DNA of 41,377 bases from Desulfobacterales bacterium (GTDB lineage: Bacteria; Desulfobacterota; Desulfobacteria; Desulfobacterales; Desulfolunaceae), in the NCBI GenBank assembly GCA_022360815.1, contig JAKSCC010000181.1, forward strand, positions 1 to 41,377, written 5' to 3'. This document shows positions 24,113-32,291 of this stretch, in pieces. Made by a program: the position numbers and the translations under genes. The notes below the pieces were generated by a model, which was not told where the DNA came from, did not search any database, and was given only the letters and a program-made list of their open reading frames with translations. The stretch's first letter is position 1, and every line of letters begins with the position of its first letter.

Positions 24113-24818
24113 GAACCACTGTCTCCTCTTTCAAGGGCATACCCCCCTCACTTACCATCAGAGCCCCGCCTTGGTATGAAGCACCCCAAAGCGCGCCTTC
24201 CCGGCGAAAAAAAACCACTCCGTCCAAATACTCCACCTTTCCCCATTTTTCATGGGGCAATCCCATGGCAAACTCTTTAAGGGCAAATATATTCCAATCA
24301 TGGGTCACCCCGACGGTGAGTCCCTGGGTACCATCTTTCAGAAGGCCATGGGCATAACCCATCATGGCTTGCGCCGCCTTTTGAGCCGGCTCAATAAGCT
24401 CAGAAGAAAAACCCCCATCACACCAGGTTCGAATAAAACCAAAGAGATCGTATTGGAGAATGACCTCAATGATACGCTTAAAATCTTTCACATAAAAAGG
24501 TGAGAGCTTCTCTTCCAACTCATGAAAACCACAAGGCTTGCCGCCACTGCCCTGCCGCACAAGATAGGCCGTTTCAATGCAACGCCCGATGTAGCTGGAG
24601 CAAGAACTGACAGGCAGTGGCCCCTTGATCATCTCACCAAAGGCAAGGGCCGCCTCTTTGCCTTCCTGAGTCAGCCCCATAAAACCTTCCAACTGCGGAT
24701 CCCCGCTGTAGTGGCGCGCCGAATGCCTTATAAAAAGGACGGCTCTTTTCACACCCTGCTCATACAGCTCTTGAACCACACGCGCCGTCTGCCACCCCAA
24801 CCGCTTATCCTCTCTCAT
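24105..24818 (-). CDS. Histidine phosphatase family protein
   Basis: The 237-residue protein carries the phosphoglycerate-mutase-like RHSAR signature (FIRHSARHY, ~29-37), where the histidine forms the phosphoenzyme. A second catalytic histidine is in VGVTHDWN. This branch (SixA to acid-phosphatase-like) acts on phosphorylated small molecules or phosphohistidine proteins; the substrate is unknown. AGGTGA precedes the ATG. It leads a three-gene operon with ttcA and the CULT gene by overlapping ends. An ACACGC-CGTGC-GCGTGT inverted repeat lies upstream at 24851-24867. Confidence 0.85.
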   Translation of the reverse strand: MREDKRLGWQTARVVQELYEQGVKRAVLFIRHSARHYSGDPQLEGFMGLTQEGKEAALAFGEMIKGPLPVSSCSSYIGRCIETAYLVRQGSGGKPCGFHELEEKLSPFYVKDFKRIIEVILQYDLFGFIRTWCDGGFSSELIEPAQKAAQAMMGYAHGLLKDGTQGLTVGVTHDWNIFALKEFAMGLPHEKWGKVEYLDGVVFFRREGALWGASYQGGALMVSEGGMPLKEETVVHV

Positions 24819-25108
24819 ATCTCACCTGTTTCATGCTGTTTAAAGGGTGAACACGCCGTGCGCGTGTATGCCACAGGCCCACTTTTTTCAAAGTCATCAA
24901 AACAGAGACTCTGATACAATGAAAGCCAAACCACCGTCACCAAAACGATTCACGGCGCTCATCATATGTAGTTTCCCCTTATAAATCAACGGACAATAGC
25001 GATTATTGCCTCACCATTCCTCTCACTATCTCACGCCGTTTGACAAACCCTTACCTCCCCTTTTTTTGCTGATTTTCACTTCGTAAGCCTCTGTGCTGGA
25101 CAAACCCC

Positions 25109-25136
25109 TTGACAGGGAACCGTCACCATGTATAAC
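25109..25136 (+). promoter_or_regulatory. Sigma-70-like promoter with a long leader
   Basis: TTGACA (25109-25114) and TATAAC (25131-25136) are separated by 16 nt. The next gene on this strand starts at 25515. That leaves a leader of about 370 nt, unless the transcript is a separate RNA. Confidence 0.55.
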
Positions 25137-25378
25137 CACACGTGGGTTATGGAGAATCGGTCTGTTTCAAGGAAAACCTTAGGGTGCTCATGGTTTTGCA
25201 AAGCACCACGGAACAAGAAGGAGTGCCCTTGCACTGCACATCCAATCAGTGTCACTTCTCTTTTTCTGAACAGCCCATTTCAACACAGAGCTTGACAAGG
25301 GTAACATATCCGTATATCTAAAAAAACTTTGTGTGTGGGCAACCGCCACCCAATCCCCAGTAGGCATTTCGACTGCAG

Positions 25379-25399
25379 ACCAGATATACCATATCTGGT
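25379..25399. promoter_or_regulatory. Perfect 9-3-9 palindrome upstream of the hypothetical gene
   Basis: The core CCAGATATACCATATCTGG with one more base pair at each end gives 9-bp arms around ACC. It resembles a dimeric repressor operator. There is no T-run, so it is not a terminator. Confidence 0.5.
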
Positions 25400-25514
25400 G
25401 TACACAGCCACGCCCCCTACCCTATCATGGGACAGGTTTCGTAAGTAAGGGGAAAGGCAAGGGGTGTGCAGTGCCTGTAACTGCCAACACAAGCAGGGAT
25501 GACTCTTCAAATAT

Positions 25515-25838
25515 ATGAACTGTATTGATGCCATTGAAGGGGTCGTGAAAAAAGTTATTTCAGACCTCCATGCCATGCATGCAGCCGGTGAGATGGATGA
25601 CACAGAGTATGCTCGAAGCGCCCGCGTTGTTATTGAGGGCACCGACAGCTTCGTGGTGGACAATTGTGAAATCACCCCCACTCCCGAACTTTTAAAAACC
25701 GTTCTTTTTGAGTTTGCCAGAGATCTCTGGAAACGTTCTCTTGAAGAACGGGAGGCCCTCTTTGACACCACAGGTGACGAGGGGTACAAAAACTACTATT
25801 TTGACTACATTTTCAGACACGGGGTCTACCCTGAGTAG
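25515..25838 (+). CDS. Hypothetical protein, 107 residues
   Basis: The reading frame is unbroken and starts at ATG. The product is acidic with helical segments (~1-28 and ~60-90). The later part reads FARDLWKRSLEEREALFDTTGDE and ends in a tyrosine/phenylalanine-rich FDYIFRHGVYPE stretch. No signal peptide, membrane helix or metal motif is visible, and I recognise no family. It precedes the IHF-like gene by 93 nt on the same strand. Confidence 0.6.
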   Translation: MNCIDAIEGVVKKVISDLHAMHAAGEMDDTEYARSARVVIEGTDSFVVDNCEITPTPELLKTVLFEFARDLWKRSLEEREALFDTTGDEGYKNYYFDYIFRHGVYPE

Positions 25839-25877
25839 AAAAATCCCCTGTGTCTCAATCGCAATATGTATGATCAG

Positions 25878-25897
25878 TGGCTCGAGGCGTCGAGCCA
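25878..25897. repeat. Hairpin in the spacer before the IHF-like gene
   Basis: TGGCTCGA-GGCG-TCGAGCCA is a perfect 8-bp inverted repeat with a 4-nt loop. It is 35 nt upstream of the IHF ATG and has no T-run. It could stabilise or regulate the downstream message. Confidence 0.4.
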
Positions 25898-25931
25898 TTC
25901 AAAGCAGCACCATTTTCAGGAGTACGTTAGT

Positions 25932-26216
25932 ATGACACTTACAAAAAATGACATTGTGATGCGCGTAAGCGAAATGGGATTTTCCAAGCAGCGATCCGTA
26001 GACATCGTTGAGCAACTGCTGGCCATCATCAAGGACACCCTCTCCACAGGAGAAGATGTTCTCATCTCCCGTTTCGGCAAATTCTGCATCAAGACCAAGG
26101 GTGAGCGCAAAGGCCGCAACCCCGCCACAGGCGATGAGATGATTCTCAGAGACCGAAAAGTGGTCACCTTCAAGTGTTCCGGCAAACTCCGTGACAAGAT
26201 CAACGGCGACGACTAA
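25932..26216 (+). CDS. IHF/HU-family DNA-binding protein (IHF-alpha-like)
   Basis: The ATG at 25932 (GGAG upstream) gives 94 residues, the standard family length; a longer frame upstream is unsupported. The start MTLTKNDIVMRVSEMGFSK is the normal N-terminus. The RNPATGDE motif of the DNA-clasping arm and the VVTFKCSGKLRDKI end match IHF alpha. IHF bends DNA and assists sigma-54 promoters. A terminator follows directly. Confidence 0.92.
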   Translation: MTLTKNDIVMRVSEMGFSKQRSVDIVEQLLAIIKDTLSTGEDVLISRFGKFCIKTKGERKGRNPATGDEMILRDRKVVTFKCSGKLRDKINGDD

Positions 26217-26242
26217 AACGTCTCTCCTCTGATCAACCACTT

Positions 26243-26284
26243 AAAAAAGCGCCCCTTTCTTTCACGGAAGAGGGCGCTTTTTTT
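26243..26284 (+). terminator. Terminator of the IHF-like gene
   Basis: GCGCCC (26249-26254) pairs with GGGCGC (26272-26277), preceded by six A and followed by seven T. Confidence 0.82.
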
Positions 26285-26446
26285 GATGGTTAAGAAAACA
26301 AACTGCACCACAGCGGCCTTTCAACATTTCGAAGTCCCAAGTCTATTTTATCCCACACTCTTACACACCTCGCACCAAGCACCCACTTTTTTACGCTGAC
26401 ATCTTTTTTGTTTTATGTCTTGCCAAAAAAAATTTGGGGTTTTATA

Positions 26447-26464
26447 TATGAGTATATGCTCATA
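26447..26464. promoter_or_regulatory. Palindrome upstream of the DUF5320 gene
   Basis: TATGAG (26447-26452) and CTCATA (26459-26464) are perfect inverted arms around TATATG. It lies 63 nt before the ATG at 26527 and may be an operator. Confidence 0.4.
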
Positions 26465-26526
26465 ACAACGCAGCCGCAGAGTATTGAATGATCGAAAACC
26501 AAATGGCAGCTGCAAAGGAGGGTAAT

Positions 26527-26772
26527 ATGCCTGGATTTAATGGAAAAGGGCCTCAGAATGAAGGGCCCATGACAGGACGTGGGGCAGGGGTGTGTGGTCG
26601 CCAACCCCGCCAGAATGGCTCCTTTTCGGGACGCGGATTTGGCCGCGGCGCAGGGTTTGGTGGCGGTGCCGGCCTTGGCGGTCGGCGAGGTCGCTTCGGG
26701 TGTGGGTTCGGGGCTGGCGGCAATCGCAGGCAGAATGCGACCGAGGCAGGGCGTGACTCAGAAGAAAAATAG
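26527..26772 (+). CDS. Small glycine-rich DUF5320 protein
   Basis: The ATG at 26527 (AAGGAGG, 6 nt upstream) gives 81 residues; an in-frame ATG 13 codons earlier lacks a ribosome binding site. The start MPGFNGKGPQNEGPMTGRG matches DUF5320, followed by a Gly/Arg-rich repeat region (GFGRGAGFGGGAGLGGRR) and an acidic tail. These proteins are usually encoded with NifX/NifB-type iron-molybdenum-cofactor proteins in anaerobes, but none is nearby here. The function is unknown. Confidence 0.8.
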   Translation: MPGFNGKGPQNEGPMTGRGAGVCGRQPRQNGSFSGRGFGRGAGFGGGAGLGGRRGRFGCGFGAGGNRRQNATEAGRDSEEK

Positions 26773-26851
26773 CGCCTGCACTTCCCGCTTCTGTCAAACC
26801 CACACATGATCCGTTTGCAACGGTGCATACCACACTATTTTAAACCGCCAT

Positions 26852-26888
26852 AAAAAAGGCCGATTCACCCCTGAGGTAAACCGGCCTT
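26852..26888 (-). terminator. Terminator of the envelope/lipid A cluster
   Basis: On the minus strand AAGGCCG (26888-26882) pairs with CGGCCTT (26862-26856), followed by more T. It lies about 25 nt past the msbA stop. Confidence 0.75.
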
Positions 26889-26912
26889 GCTCTTCACTTC
26901 TTTCAATTCAAG

Positions 26913-28664
26913 CTATGATACAGGCCCAAACTGCATGCCATGGAGTCTTGCATACTCGCCTTTAAGAGCCAGAAGTTCTGCATGGCGTCCCTCTTCCACG
27001 ATTTCACCTTTGGAGACCACCACAATGCGGTCCGCATGCTGAATGGTGGAGAGGCGATGGGCAATCACAAAGGTGGTTCGACCCTTCATCAGGTTTTCAA
27101 GGGCGCTCTGCACCACTTTTTCGGCTTCGGTATCCAAAGCGCTGGTGGCCTCATCCAAAAGCAGAATAGGGGCATCCTTGAGCAGTGCTCGGGCAATGCA
27201 AATCCGCTGCTTCTCTCCACCGGAAAGGCGGCTTCCCAACTCTCCAATACGGGTATCAAACCCATGGGGCAATCGCATGATAAAATCGTAAGCATACGCA
27301 GCCTTTGAAGCAACCACAATGTCTTCCCAGGCTGCATCCTTGTTTCCATAAGCGATATTATCCCGAATGGACTCGTTAAAGAGGATGGCATCCTGCGTCA
27401 CCATGGCGATCTGATTTCGCAACGAAGCAATGGTCACATCCCGAATGTCGGTGCCATCCACACGAATAGCCCCCTCTTTAACGTCGTAAAACCTTGGAAT
27501 CAGATTGATAAAGGTTGATTTTCCGCCACCGCTCATTCCCACAAGGGCAATCACCTCACCGGCCTCTGCCGAAAGGTGAACATTTTTCAAAACCGGATCT
27601 TCCCCATAAGAAAACGTCACCCCATCAAAAGAGACGCGGTGAGTTTTGGCCTCAAGGGCAACAGCCTTTGGACTGTCCACAATTTCTGGTTCGGCTTCGA
27701 TCACATCAAATACCCGGTCCAGAGCTGCCATGCCTTCCTGAACGGTATTATTCAACTTACTCAACTTTTTAAGGGGCTCATAGAGCAGCATAACCGCTGT
27801 CAAAAACGAAATAAAATTACCCGGTGTTGAGTTTCCGTAAATCACGCTATGGCCGCCATACCACACCACAGCTGCAATGCCGAGCCCCCCACACACATCG
27901 GTAATGGGGGCTGAATAGGCTTTGGCCGTCACCTTCTTCATCTCAAACCGAAAGAGATCCCAAGATTTTTTCAAAAAGCGCTGCTTTTCATACTCTTCCC
28001 GACCAAACGCCTTGATAATCTTGGCCCCAGAAAAGGTCTCGTGAAGAAAGGTGTTCAGCTCTGCCACAGACTCCTGGGTGCCTGTGCTTACCTTTCGAAC
28101 CCTTCGGCCCAGACGAACAATGGGATAAAAGGCCACCGGAACCACCACCAGCGCCACCACAGCCAACCGCCAGTCCCGATAAAGAATCACCCCCATAAGC
28201 GAGACGACACTCAAAACATTTTCAATGGCGGCCGTCACCGCATTGGAGACCATGGACTGAATCAGCGTCACATCGTTTGTGATGCGACTCATCAAAACCC
28301 CGGTACGGGATTTCTGAAAATAGTCGATACACTGGTCCTGAATGTTGGCATAGAGGTCGTTTCGAAGGGAGGTGATGATGTGCTGCCCCACATAGTTCAT
28401 GAAATACTCTTTGGCAAACACCGCCACACCGCGGACCAACGAGAGTACCACCACCACAATGACCACCAGCTTCAACATCACCTCATCTTTGGCGATGAAG
28501 ATGTCATCCAGAATATTTTTTATAAGAAAGGCAAGGGCCGCTGTGGAGATGGAGATCAGACTCATGGAGACCATGGCTATGGCCAGGTTTCCCCACTTGT
28601 TCCGAATAAGCCCGATCACCTTCCGGTACCTATCCCCCGTTGTAAAAGCTTCAATCAAACGCAT
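26913..28664 (-). CDS. msbA: MsbA-like lipid A ABC exporter
   Basis: MsbA flips core-lipid A across the inner membrane. The 583-residue half-transporter has a six-helix membrane domain (~20-310) and an ATPase domain. The ATPase shows Walker A GMSGGGKS (~375), the LSGGEKQR signature, Walker B ILLLDEATSALD and the switch histidine in IAHRLST. Length and order match MsbA. It is the last gene of the lipid A cluster, 266 nt after lpxI, and ends just before a terminator. A generic lipid exporter is possible, but the context argues for MsbA. Confidence 0.9.
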   Translation of the reverse strand: MRLIEAFTTGDRYRKVIGLIRNKWGNLAIAMVSMSLISISTAALAFLIKNILDDIFIAKDEVMLKLVVIVVVVLSLVRGVAVFAKEYFMNYVGQHIITSLRNDLYANIQDQCIDYFQKSRTGVLMSRITNDVTLIQSMVSNAVTAAIENVLSVVSLMGVILYRDWRLAVVALVVVPVAFYPIVRLGRRVRKVSTGTQESVAELNTFLHETFSGAKIIKAFGREEYEKQRFLKKSWDLFRFEMKKVTAKAYSAPITDVCGGLGIAAVVWYGGHSVIYGNSTPGNFISFLTAVMLLYEPLKKLSKLNNTVQEGMAALDRVFDVIEAEPEIVDSPKAVALEAKTHRVSFDGVTFSYGEDPVLKNVHLSAEAGEVIALVGMSGGGKSTFINLIPRFYDVKEGAIRVDGTDIRDVTIASLRNQIAMVTQDAILFNESIRDNIAYGNKDAAWEDIVVASKAAYAYDFIMRLPHGFDTRIGELGSRLSGGEKQRICIARALLKDAPILLLDEATSALDTEAEKVVQSALENLMKGRTTFVIAHRLSTIQHADRIVVVSKGEIVEEGRHAELLALKGEYARLHGMQFGPVS

Positions 28665-28930
28665 AAGGTGGTCTTTATACCCCCTGTTGTGGCGATAAAA
28701 GGGTCAAAGTATCCCCATCGCCTTATAAATAATCATGCCCGACTGCATGAACCTGGAAAAAAGCTCCCGCAAAAAATCAATGCCCCAATGCGCACCTGCA
28801 GAAAATAGAGCAGGGGCCCAAAACAGAAAAGGCAAAATAAGACAAAACGACCTTTTGTGGAGCCATTTACAAAAAATTCCCACACGCCAGTCGGGCTTTT
28901 GAGGTCACATTTCAAAATGGAAGAACCATT

Positions 28931-29764
28931 TCAGCCCTTGAGGTGCGGGCAGCTGGAGGGGTCGCCTTCCACCGCCACAATAGCCATGCCGTTCTCATCG
29001 GCAAACCGCACCATCTCGCCTCTGTCAAACACCACAGCACACCCTGCCTCCATGGCCAGAACGGTTACACCGGATGCCTTCATGGTTTTAAGGGTCTCAA
29101 GCCCCACTGCTGGCACATCAAATCGCATATCCTGGGTAGGTTTGCTCACCTTAATCAAAAGGGAGTCGCCCTGCCCCAGCCCGCCACCACGACGAATGGT
29201 GGCATCGGTTCCATCAATGGCTTCCACTGCCAGAACAGAGCCGCGGCCCATCACAAGACACTGCCCCACATCCAGTCGGCCGATCTCTTTGGCAATATGC
29301 CAACCCGTCACCAAATCTTTCATCTGGTCCCGGGAGGGCTTTTTGCGAGTCCAGACCCCTCCTTGGGCAAGGATTTCCGGAACGAGAAAAGTTGAGGAGC
29401 GCACCTGAAGCCCCTCTTTTTCAAGAAGTCTGGCAAAGGCACTTAAAATGGTGTCATCATGGGTATGACGCATGCGGGCAAGAAACGCCACGGCTTTGGT
29501 ATCAGGTTTGATATCCTTAAAGATATTGGTTTTCTTGACACCACCCACCAAAACCACTTCTTCCACCCCATGGGACCGAAAAAAACGAATCAGCTTTTTC
29601 ACCTGGCCGATATGGAGCCACTCGACCTCTGCACACTGGGCCTCCACCTCGGGGTTCGCCTCATTTTTTATGGCCGCCGCATAAACGGTGTACCCCTTCT
29701 CCCGCGCCGCGCGAGAAAACAGAAGGGGAAACTGCCCATTGCCTGCGATGATCCCCACCTTCAT
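28931..29764 (-). CDS. lpxI: UDP-2,3-diacylglucosamine pyrophosphatase LpxI
   Basis: LpxI replaces LpxH in many bacteria and hydrolyses UDP-2,3-diacylglucosamine to lipid X and UMP in lipid A synthesis. The ATG at 29764 (AGGATGG upstream) gives 277 residues, the family norm. The start MKVGIIAGNGQFPLLF, the VLVGGVKKTN strand, the HTHDDTILSAFARLLEKEG segment (where the catalytic aspartate sits), and RRGGGLGQGDSLLIKVSKPTQDMRFDVP are all LpxI signatures. It lies downstream of lpxA. Confidence 0.93.
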   Translation of the reverse strand: MKVGIIAGNGQFPLLFSRAAREKGYTVYAAAIKNEANPEVEAQCAEVEWLHIGQVKKLIRFFRSHGVEEVVLVGGVKKTNIFKDIKPDTKAVAFLARMRHTHDDTILSAFARLLEKEGLQVRSSTFLVPEILAQGGVWTRKKPSRDQMKDLVTGWHIAKEIGRLDVGQCLVMGRGSVLAVEAIDGTDATIRRGGGLGQGDSLLIKVSKPTQDMRFDVPAVGLETLKTMKASGVTVLAMEAGCAVVFDRGEMVRFADENGMAIVAVEGDPSSCPHLKG

Positions 29765-29876
29765 GAATCCATCCTTTTTCAAGACCCACACTCCGGCTGC
29801 TGCTCAATGTATAAAGGGAAGCAGCGCCCGGCGCCGGACCGAAAGCGAATGCTTCCCCATTTTGTCTGCCCATCAA

Positions 29877-30647
29877 TCAACGGGTAATGCCCCGTGATGA
29901 GTTCTGAATAAAATCGATAAAGGCGACCACTTCAGGAACCTGATTCACCTCGGCACGAACCCTCTCAATGGCTTCATTAAGGGTTAATCCGATACGAAAC
30001 ATCAAACGGTAGGTTCTCTTGAGCTCAGAGATGGTGTTTTCAGAAAAATTACTTCGACGCATTCCCACCTTGTTGAGCCCGTGAAGGGTTGCCCTGTCAC
30101 CTGCAGAGATAACATAGGGAGGAATATCTTTCACCACCACAGACTTGCCGCCGATATAGGCGTAATCTCCAACTCTTACAAACTGGTGAATGGCCGTAAA
30201 ACCTCCAATATTGGCGAAGTCTCCCAACACGCAGTGACCTGCCAGAGTAGAGTTGTTGGCCAAAATCACTCGACGACCGGTTTTGCAATCATGCGCCACG
30301 TGGCAGTAGGCCATGAGAAAGTTCTCCTCGCCCACTTCGGTAATACCACCGCCCACACCGGTTCCTCGGTTGATGGTGGCAAACTCACGGATCACCGTCC
30401 CACGCCCCACCTTCAGGTAGGTCACCTCGCCTTTGTATTTGAGATCTTGGGGTGCAGCCCCCACCGAGGCAAATTGAAAAATGCGGCACTCCGGCCCAAT
30501 GCTGGTGTGCTCATCAATCACCACATGGGGACCAATAACCGTTCCTGCGCCAATACTGGTATTGGCCTTCACAATGGTATAGGCACCAATGGTGACGTCT
30601 TCTGCGATCTCCGCACTGGGATCGATAATGGCTGTTGGGTGTATCAT
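29877..30647 (-). CDS. lpxA: UDP-N-acetylglucosamine acyltransferase LpxA
   Basis: LpxA adds the first 3-O-acyl chain to UDP-GlcNAc. The ATG at 30647 (AGGA upstream) gives 256 residues (E. coli 262). The left-handed beta-helix hexapeptides run from ~3 to 185 (IHPTAIIDPSAEIAEDVTIGAY...). AYCHVAHDC holds the catalytic histidine, and the C-terminal helices end in VPEVVAFIDFIQNS. It starts about 90 nt after lpxD, with no fabZ between them. Confidence 0.95.
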   Translation of the reverse strand: MIHPTAIIDPSAEIAEDVTIGAYTIVKANTSIGAGTVIGPHVVIDEHTSIGPECRIFQFASVGAAPQDLKYKGEVTYLKVGRGTVIREFATINRGTGVGGGITEVGEENFLMAYCHVAHDCKTGRRVILANNSTLAGHCVLGDFANIGGFTAIHQFVRVGDYAYIGGKSVVVKDIPPYVISAGDRATLHGLNKVGMRRSNFSENTISELKRTYRLMFRIGLTLNEAIERVRAEVNQVPEVVAFIDFIQNSSRGITR

Positions 30648-30737
30648 GTTGTATTTTCCTTGAATGGACCTGTAAAAGAGGGGCTTCCCTCTCATCTGTC
30701 TTTGTTTTTTATTGACGCCACAAAAAATGATCGATTT

Positions 30738-31766
30738 TTAATCGGAGCCAGACTCCAATTTTTCAAGGCGCTTCTCAAGCTGATTTACCTGGCGCTTCAT
30801 TTCTGGAAGCTTCGGCATAAGGCTCATCAACCGCAACCAAAGACGGTGAGGCATGGCAGGAACACCAGAGACCACTTCCCCCTCGCCAATGGATTTCACC
30901 ACACCGGCAGCAGGCCCGACAATGGTGTTGTCTCCAATGGAGAGATGACCGGACACACCGGCCTTTCCAGCCAAAATCACATGGTTGCCCACCTTGGAGC
31001 TTCCGGCAATCCCCACCTGGGCCACCAAAAGGGTATCTTCTCCCACCTCCACATTATGGGCCACATGAACATGGTTGTCGGTTTTCACACCTCGCTTGAG
31101 CCATGTTTTTCCGTTGGTCGCACGATCTATGGCGTTAAGGGCTCCGATCTCTACGTCGTCGTCTATCTGAACAATACCGGTATGAATGATCTTTCGATAC
31201 GCCGTGCCATCTGGAGCAAACCCGTACCCATCACTGCCCACCACAGAGCCTGCGTTAACGATCACACGGTTGCCGAGGATGCACCCGTGACCAATGGTAA
31301 CGTTGGGGTGAATGCGAACGTCTTTGCCTATAGAGGCGCCCTCTTCAATGACCACACCGGGGCTGATGACACACCCTTTCCCAAGGGTCACGCCGTCTCC
31401 AATCACTGCTCCGGGGCCGATTTGCACCGGACCGCCAAAAACGACATTTTCCCCCACATGGGCATGGGGACTCACGCGATGCACCACCTCTTTTTTGGGG
31501 TTGAACATCGCCAAAACGTCCATAAAACTTACCCTTGGATTTTCGACGACAATCAGTGCCTTTTCGCCGTGCTCCGGCACCTCAGAAACCAACACCACCC
31601 CGGCACCGGTCTCCTGGATTCGTTTCAAATATTCGGAACTTCCTGCATAGACCAACTGATCTGACGCAGCATCTTCAAAGGGGGCCACCCCAGAAACCTC
31701 CAGATCGGCTCTGCCCACAACCTTCCCGCCAAGGGCATTGGCAATCTCTTGAACGGTTCGCTTCAT
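30738..31766 (-). CDS. lpxD: UDP-3-O-acylglucosamine N-acyltransferase LpxD
   Basis: LpxD adds the N-linked acyl chain, the third step of lipid A synthesis. The ATG at 31766, 1 nt after the skp stop, has AGAGG upstream and gives 342 residues (E. coli 341). The N-terminal uridine-binding domain (~1-100) precedes the hexapeptide beta-helix (~105-300). The helix contains the HNVEVGEDTLLVAQVGIAGSS segment with the catalytic histidine, and a coiled tail ends the protein. Confidence 0.95.
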   Translation of the reverse strand: MKRTVQEIANALGGKVVGRADLEVSGVAPFEDAASDQLVYAGSSEYLKRIQETGAGVVLVSEVPEHGEKALIVVENPRVSFMDVLAMFNPKKEVVHRVSPHAHVGENVVFGGPVQIGPGAVIGDGVTLGKGCVISPGVVIEEGASIGKDVRIHPNVTIGHGCILGNRVIVNAGSVVGSDGYGFAPDGTAYRKIIHTGIVQIDDDVEIGALNAIDRATNGKTWLKRGVKTDNHVHVAHNVEVGEDTLLVAQVGIAGSSKVGNHVILAGKAGVSGHLSIGDNTIVGPAAGVVKSIGEGEVVSGVPAMPHRLWLRLMSLMPKLPEMKRQVNQLEKRLEKLESGSD

Positions 31767-31767
31767 T

Positions 31768-32283
31768 CTACCTCTTTTCATATTCTTTATCGTACAGACT
31801 GATAAGCCTGTCTGTCATATCCATGGATGCCGGAGCATAAAGCACCTGCCCTTTCTCTACGATAAGCAGATACCCTCCTTTACGCCCCAATCGTTCTATG
31901 ATGCTGCGCACATCGGCTCGTATTCTCTCGGTACGACGCCGATTCACCTCGCCCATCTGCCGACGAAATGCATCGTCGGCCTGTTTGAACGCATCCACAA
32001 GCCCTTCCAACTCCTGGCGAGCCGATGCACTCCTATCTGCAGAGAGGGTTCCCGAATCCAGTGTCGATTGAACGGCGGCAATTTTCTCGCGCATACGACC
32101 CAACTCTTCGTTACGCCGGGCTTGTATCTTTCGAAGCGCTTCGGCCGCATCCCGTCCCGACTGGGACTCCTGCAGCACCTTCTGCATATCCACCATGCCG
32201 ATTTTTGCCACATCTGCAGCAAAAGCAGGGGATACCATCACAGCCCATAAAAGCCAAAGTGTCAGTATGCGCTTTACCACCAT
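31768..32283 (-). CDS. skp: Skp/OmpH periplasmic chaperone
   Basis: Skp escorts outer-membrane proteins to BamA. The 171-residue precursor has a signal peptide (MVVKRILTLWLLWAVMVSPAFA, cleaved before AD). The OmpH fold follows: a KIGMVDMQKVLQES strand, a long charged coiled coil (~50-120), and an ILVEKGQVLYAPASMDMTDRLI-like end. It lies 8 nt after bamA and 1 nt before lpxD. Confidence 0.93.
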   Translation of the reverse strand: MVVKRILTLWLLWAVMVSPAFAADVAKIGMVDMQKVLQESQSGRDAAEALRKIQARRNEELGRMREKIAAVQSTLDSGTLSADRSASARQELEGLVDAFKQADDAFRRQMGEVNRRRTERIRADVRSIIERLGRKGGYLLIVEKGQVLYAPASMDMTDRLISLYDKEYEKR

Positions 32284-32291
32284 CCTCTCCC

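Larger units (their letters stand above)
24819..25514. other. Long non-coding region between the phosphatase operon and a small hypothetical gene
   Basis: About 700 bp without a credible gene. It contains a plus-strand promoter (25109-25136), a possible second one at 25292, a 21-bp palindrome (25379-25399), and a short stretch with hairpins (GGTGCT near 25181 with AGCACC near 25200). Several tens of nucleotides in the minus direction should hold the promoter of the phosphatase operon. Confidence 0.5.

Noticed and set aside
25280-25789. 169-residue open frame on the minus strand
   Set aside because: It overlaps the 107-residue plus-strand gene and the leader, has no ribosome binding site and an irregular composition.
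26537-26833. Two minus-strand frames rich in Arg/Pro/His
   Set aside because: They are mirror images of the Gly/Arg repeat coding of the DUF5320 gene, which has the proper start and ribosome binding site.
28041-28808. 255-residue open frame on the plus strand
   Set aside because: It is antisense to msbA and extends into the gap; composition is His/Asn-rich, with no ribosome binding site and no motif.
28733-28915. 60-residue hydrophobic open frame on the minus strand in the lpxI-msbA gap
   Set aside because: It has only a TTG start, no ribosome binding site and several in-line Cys/Phe repeats; it does not resemble LpxB, LpxK or LptC.
30081-31664. 527-residue open frame on the plus strand
   Set aside because: It lies antisense across lpxA and lpxD. 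The repeated hexapeptide coding on the minus strand keeps this frame open, and the product is a low-complexity His/Asn/Gly-rich sequence with no domain.
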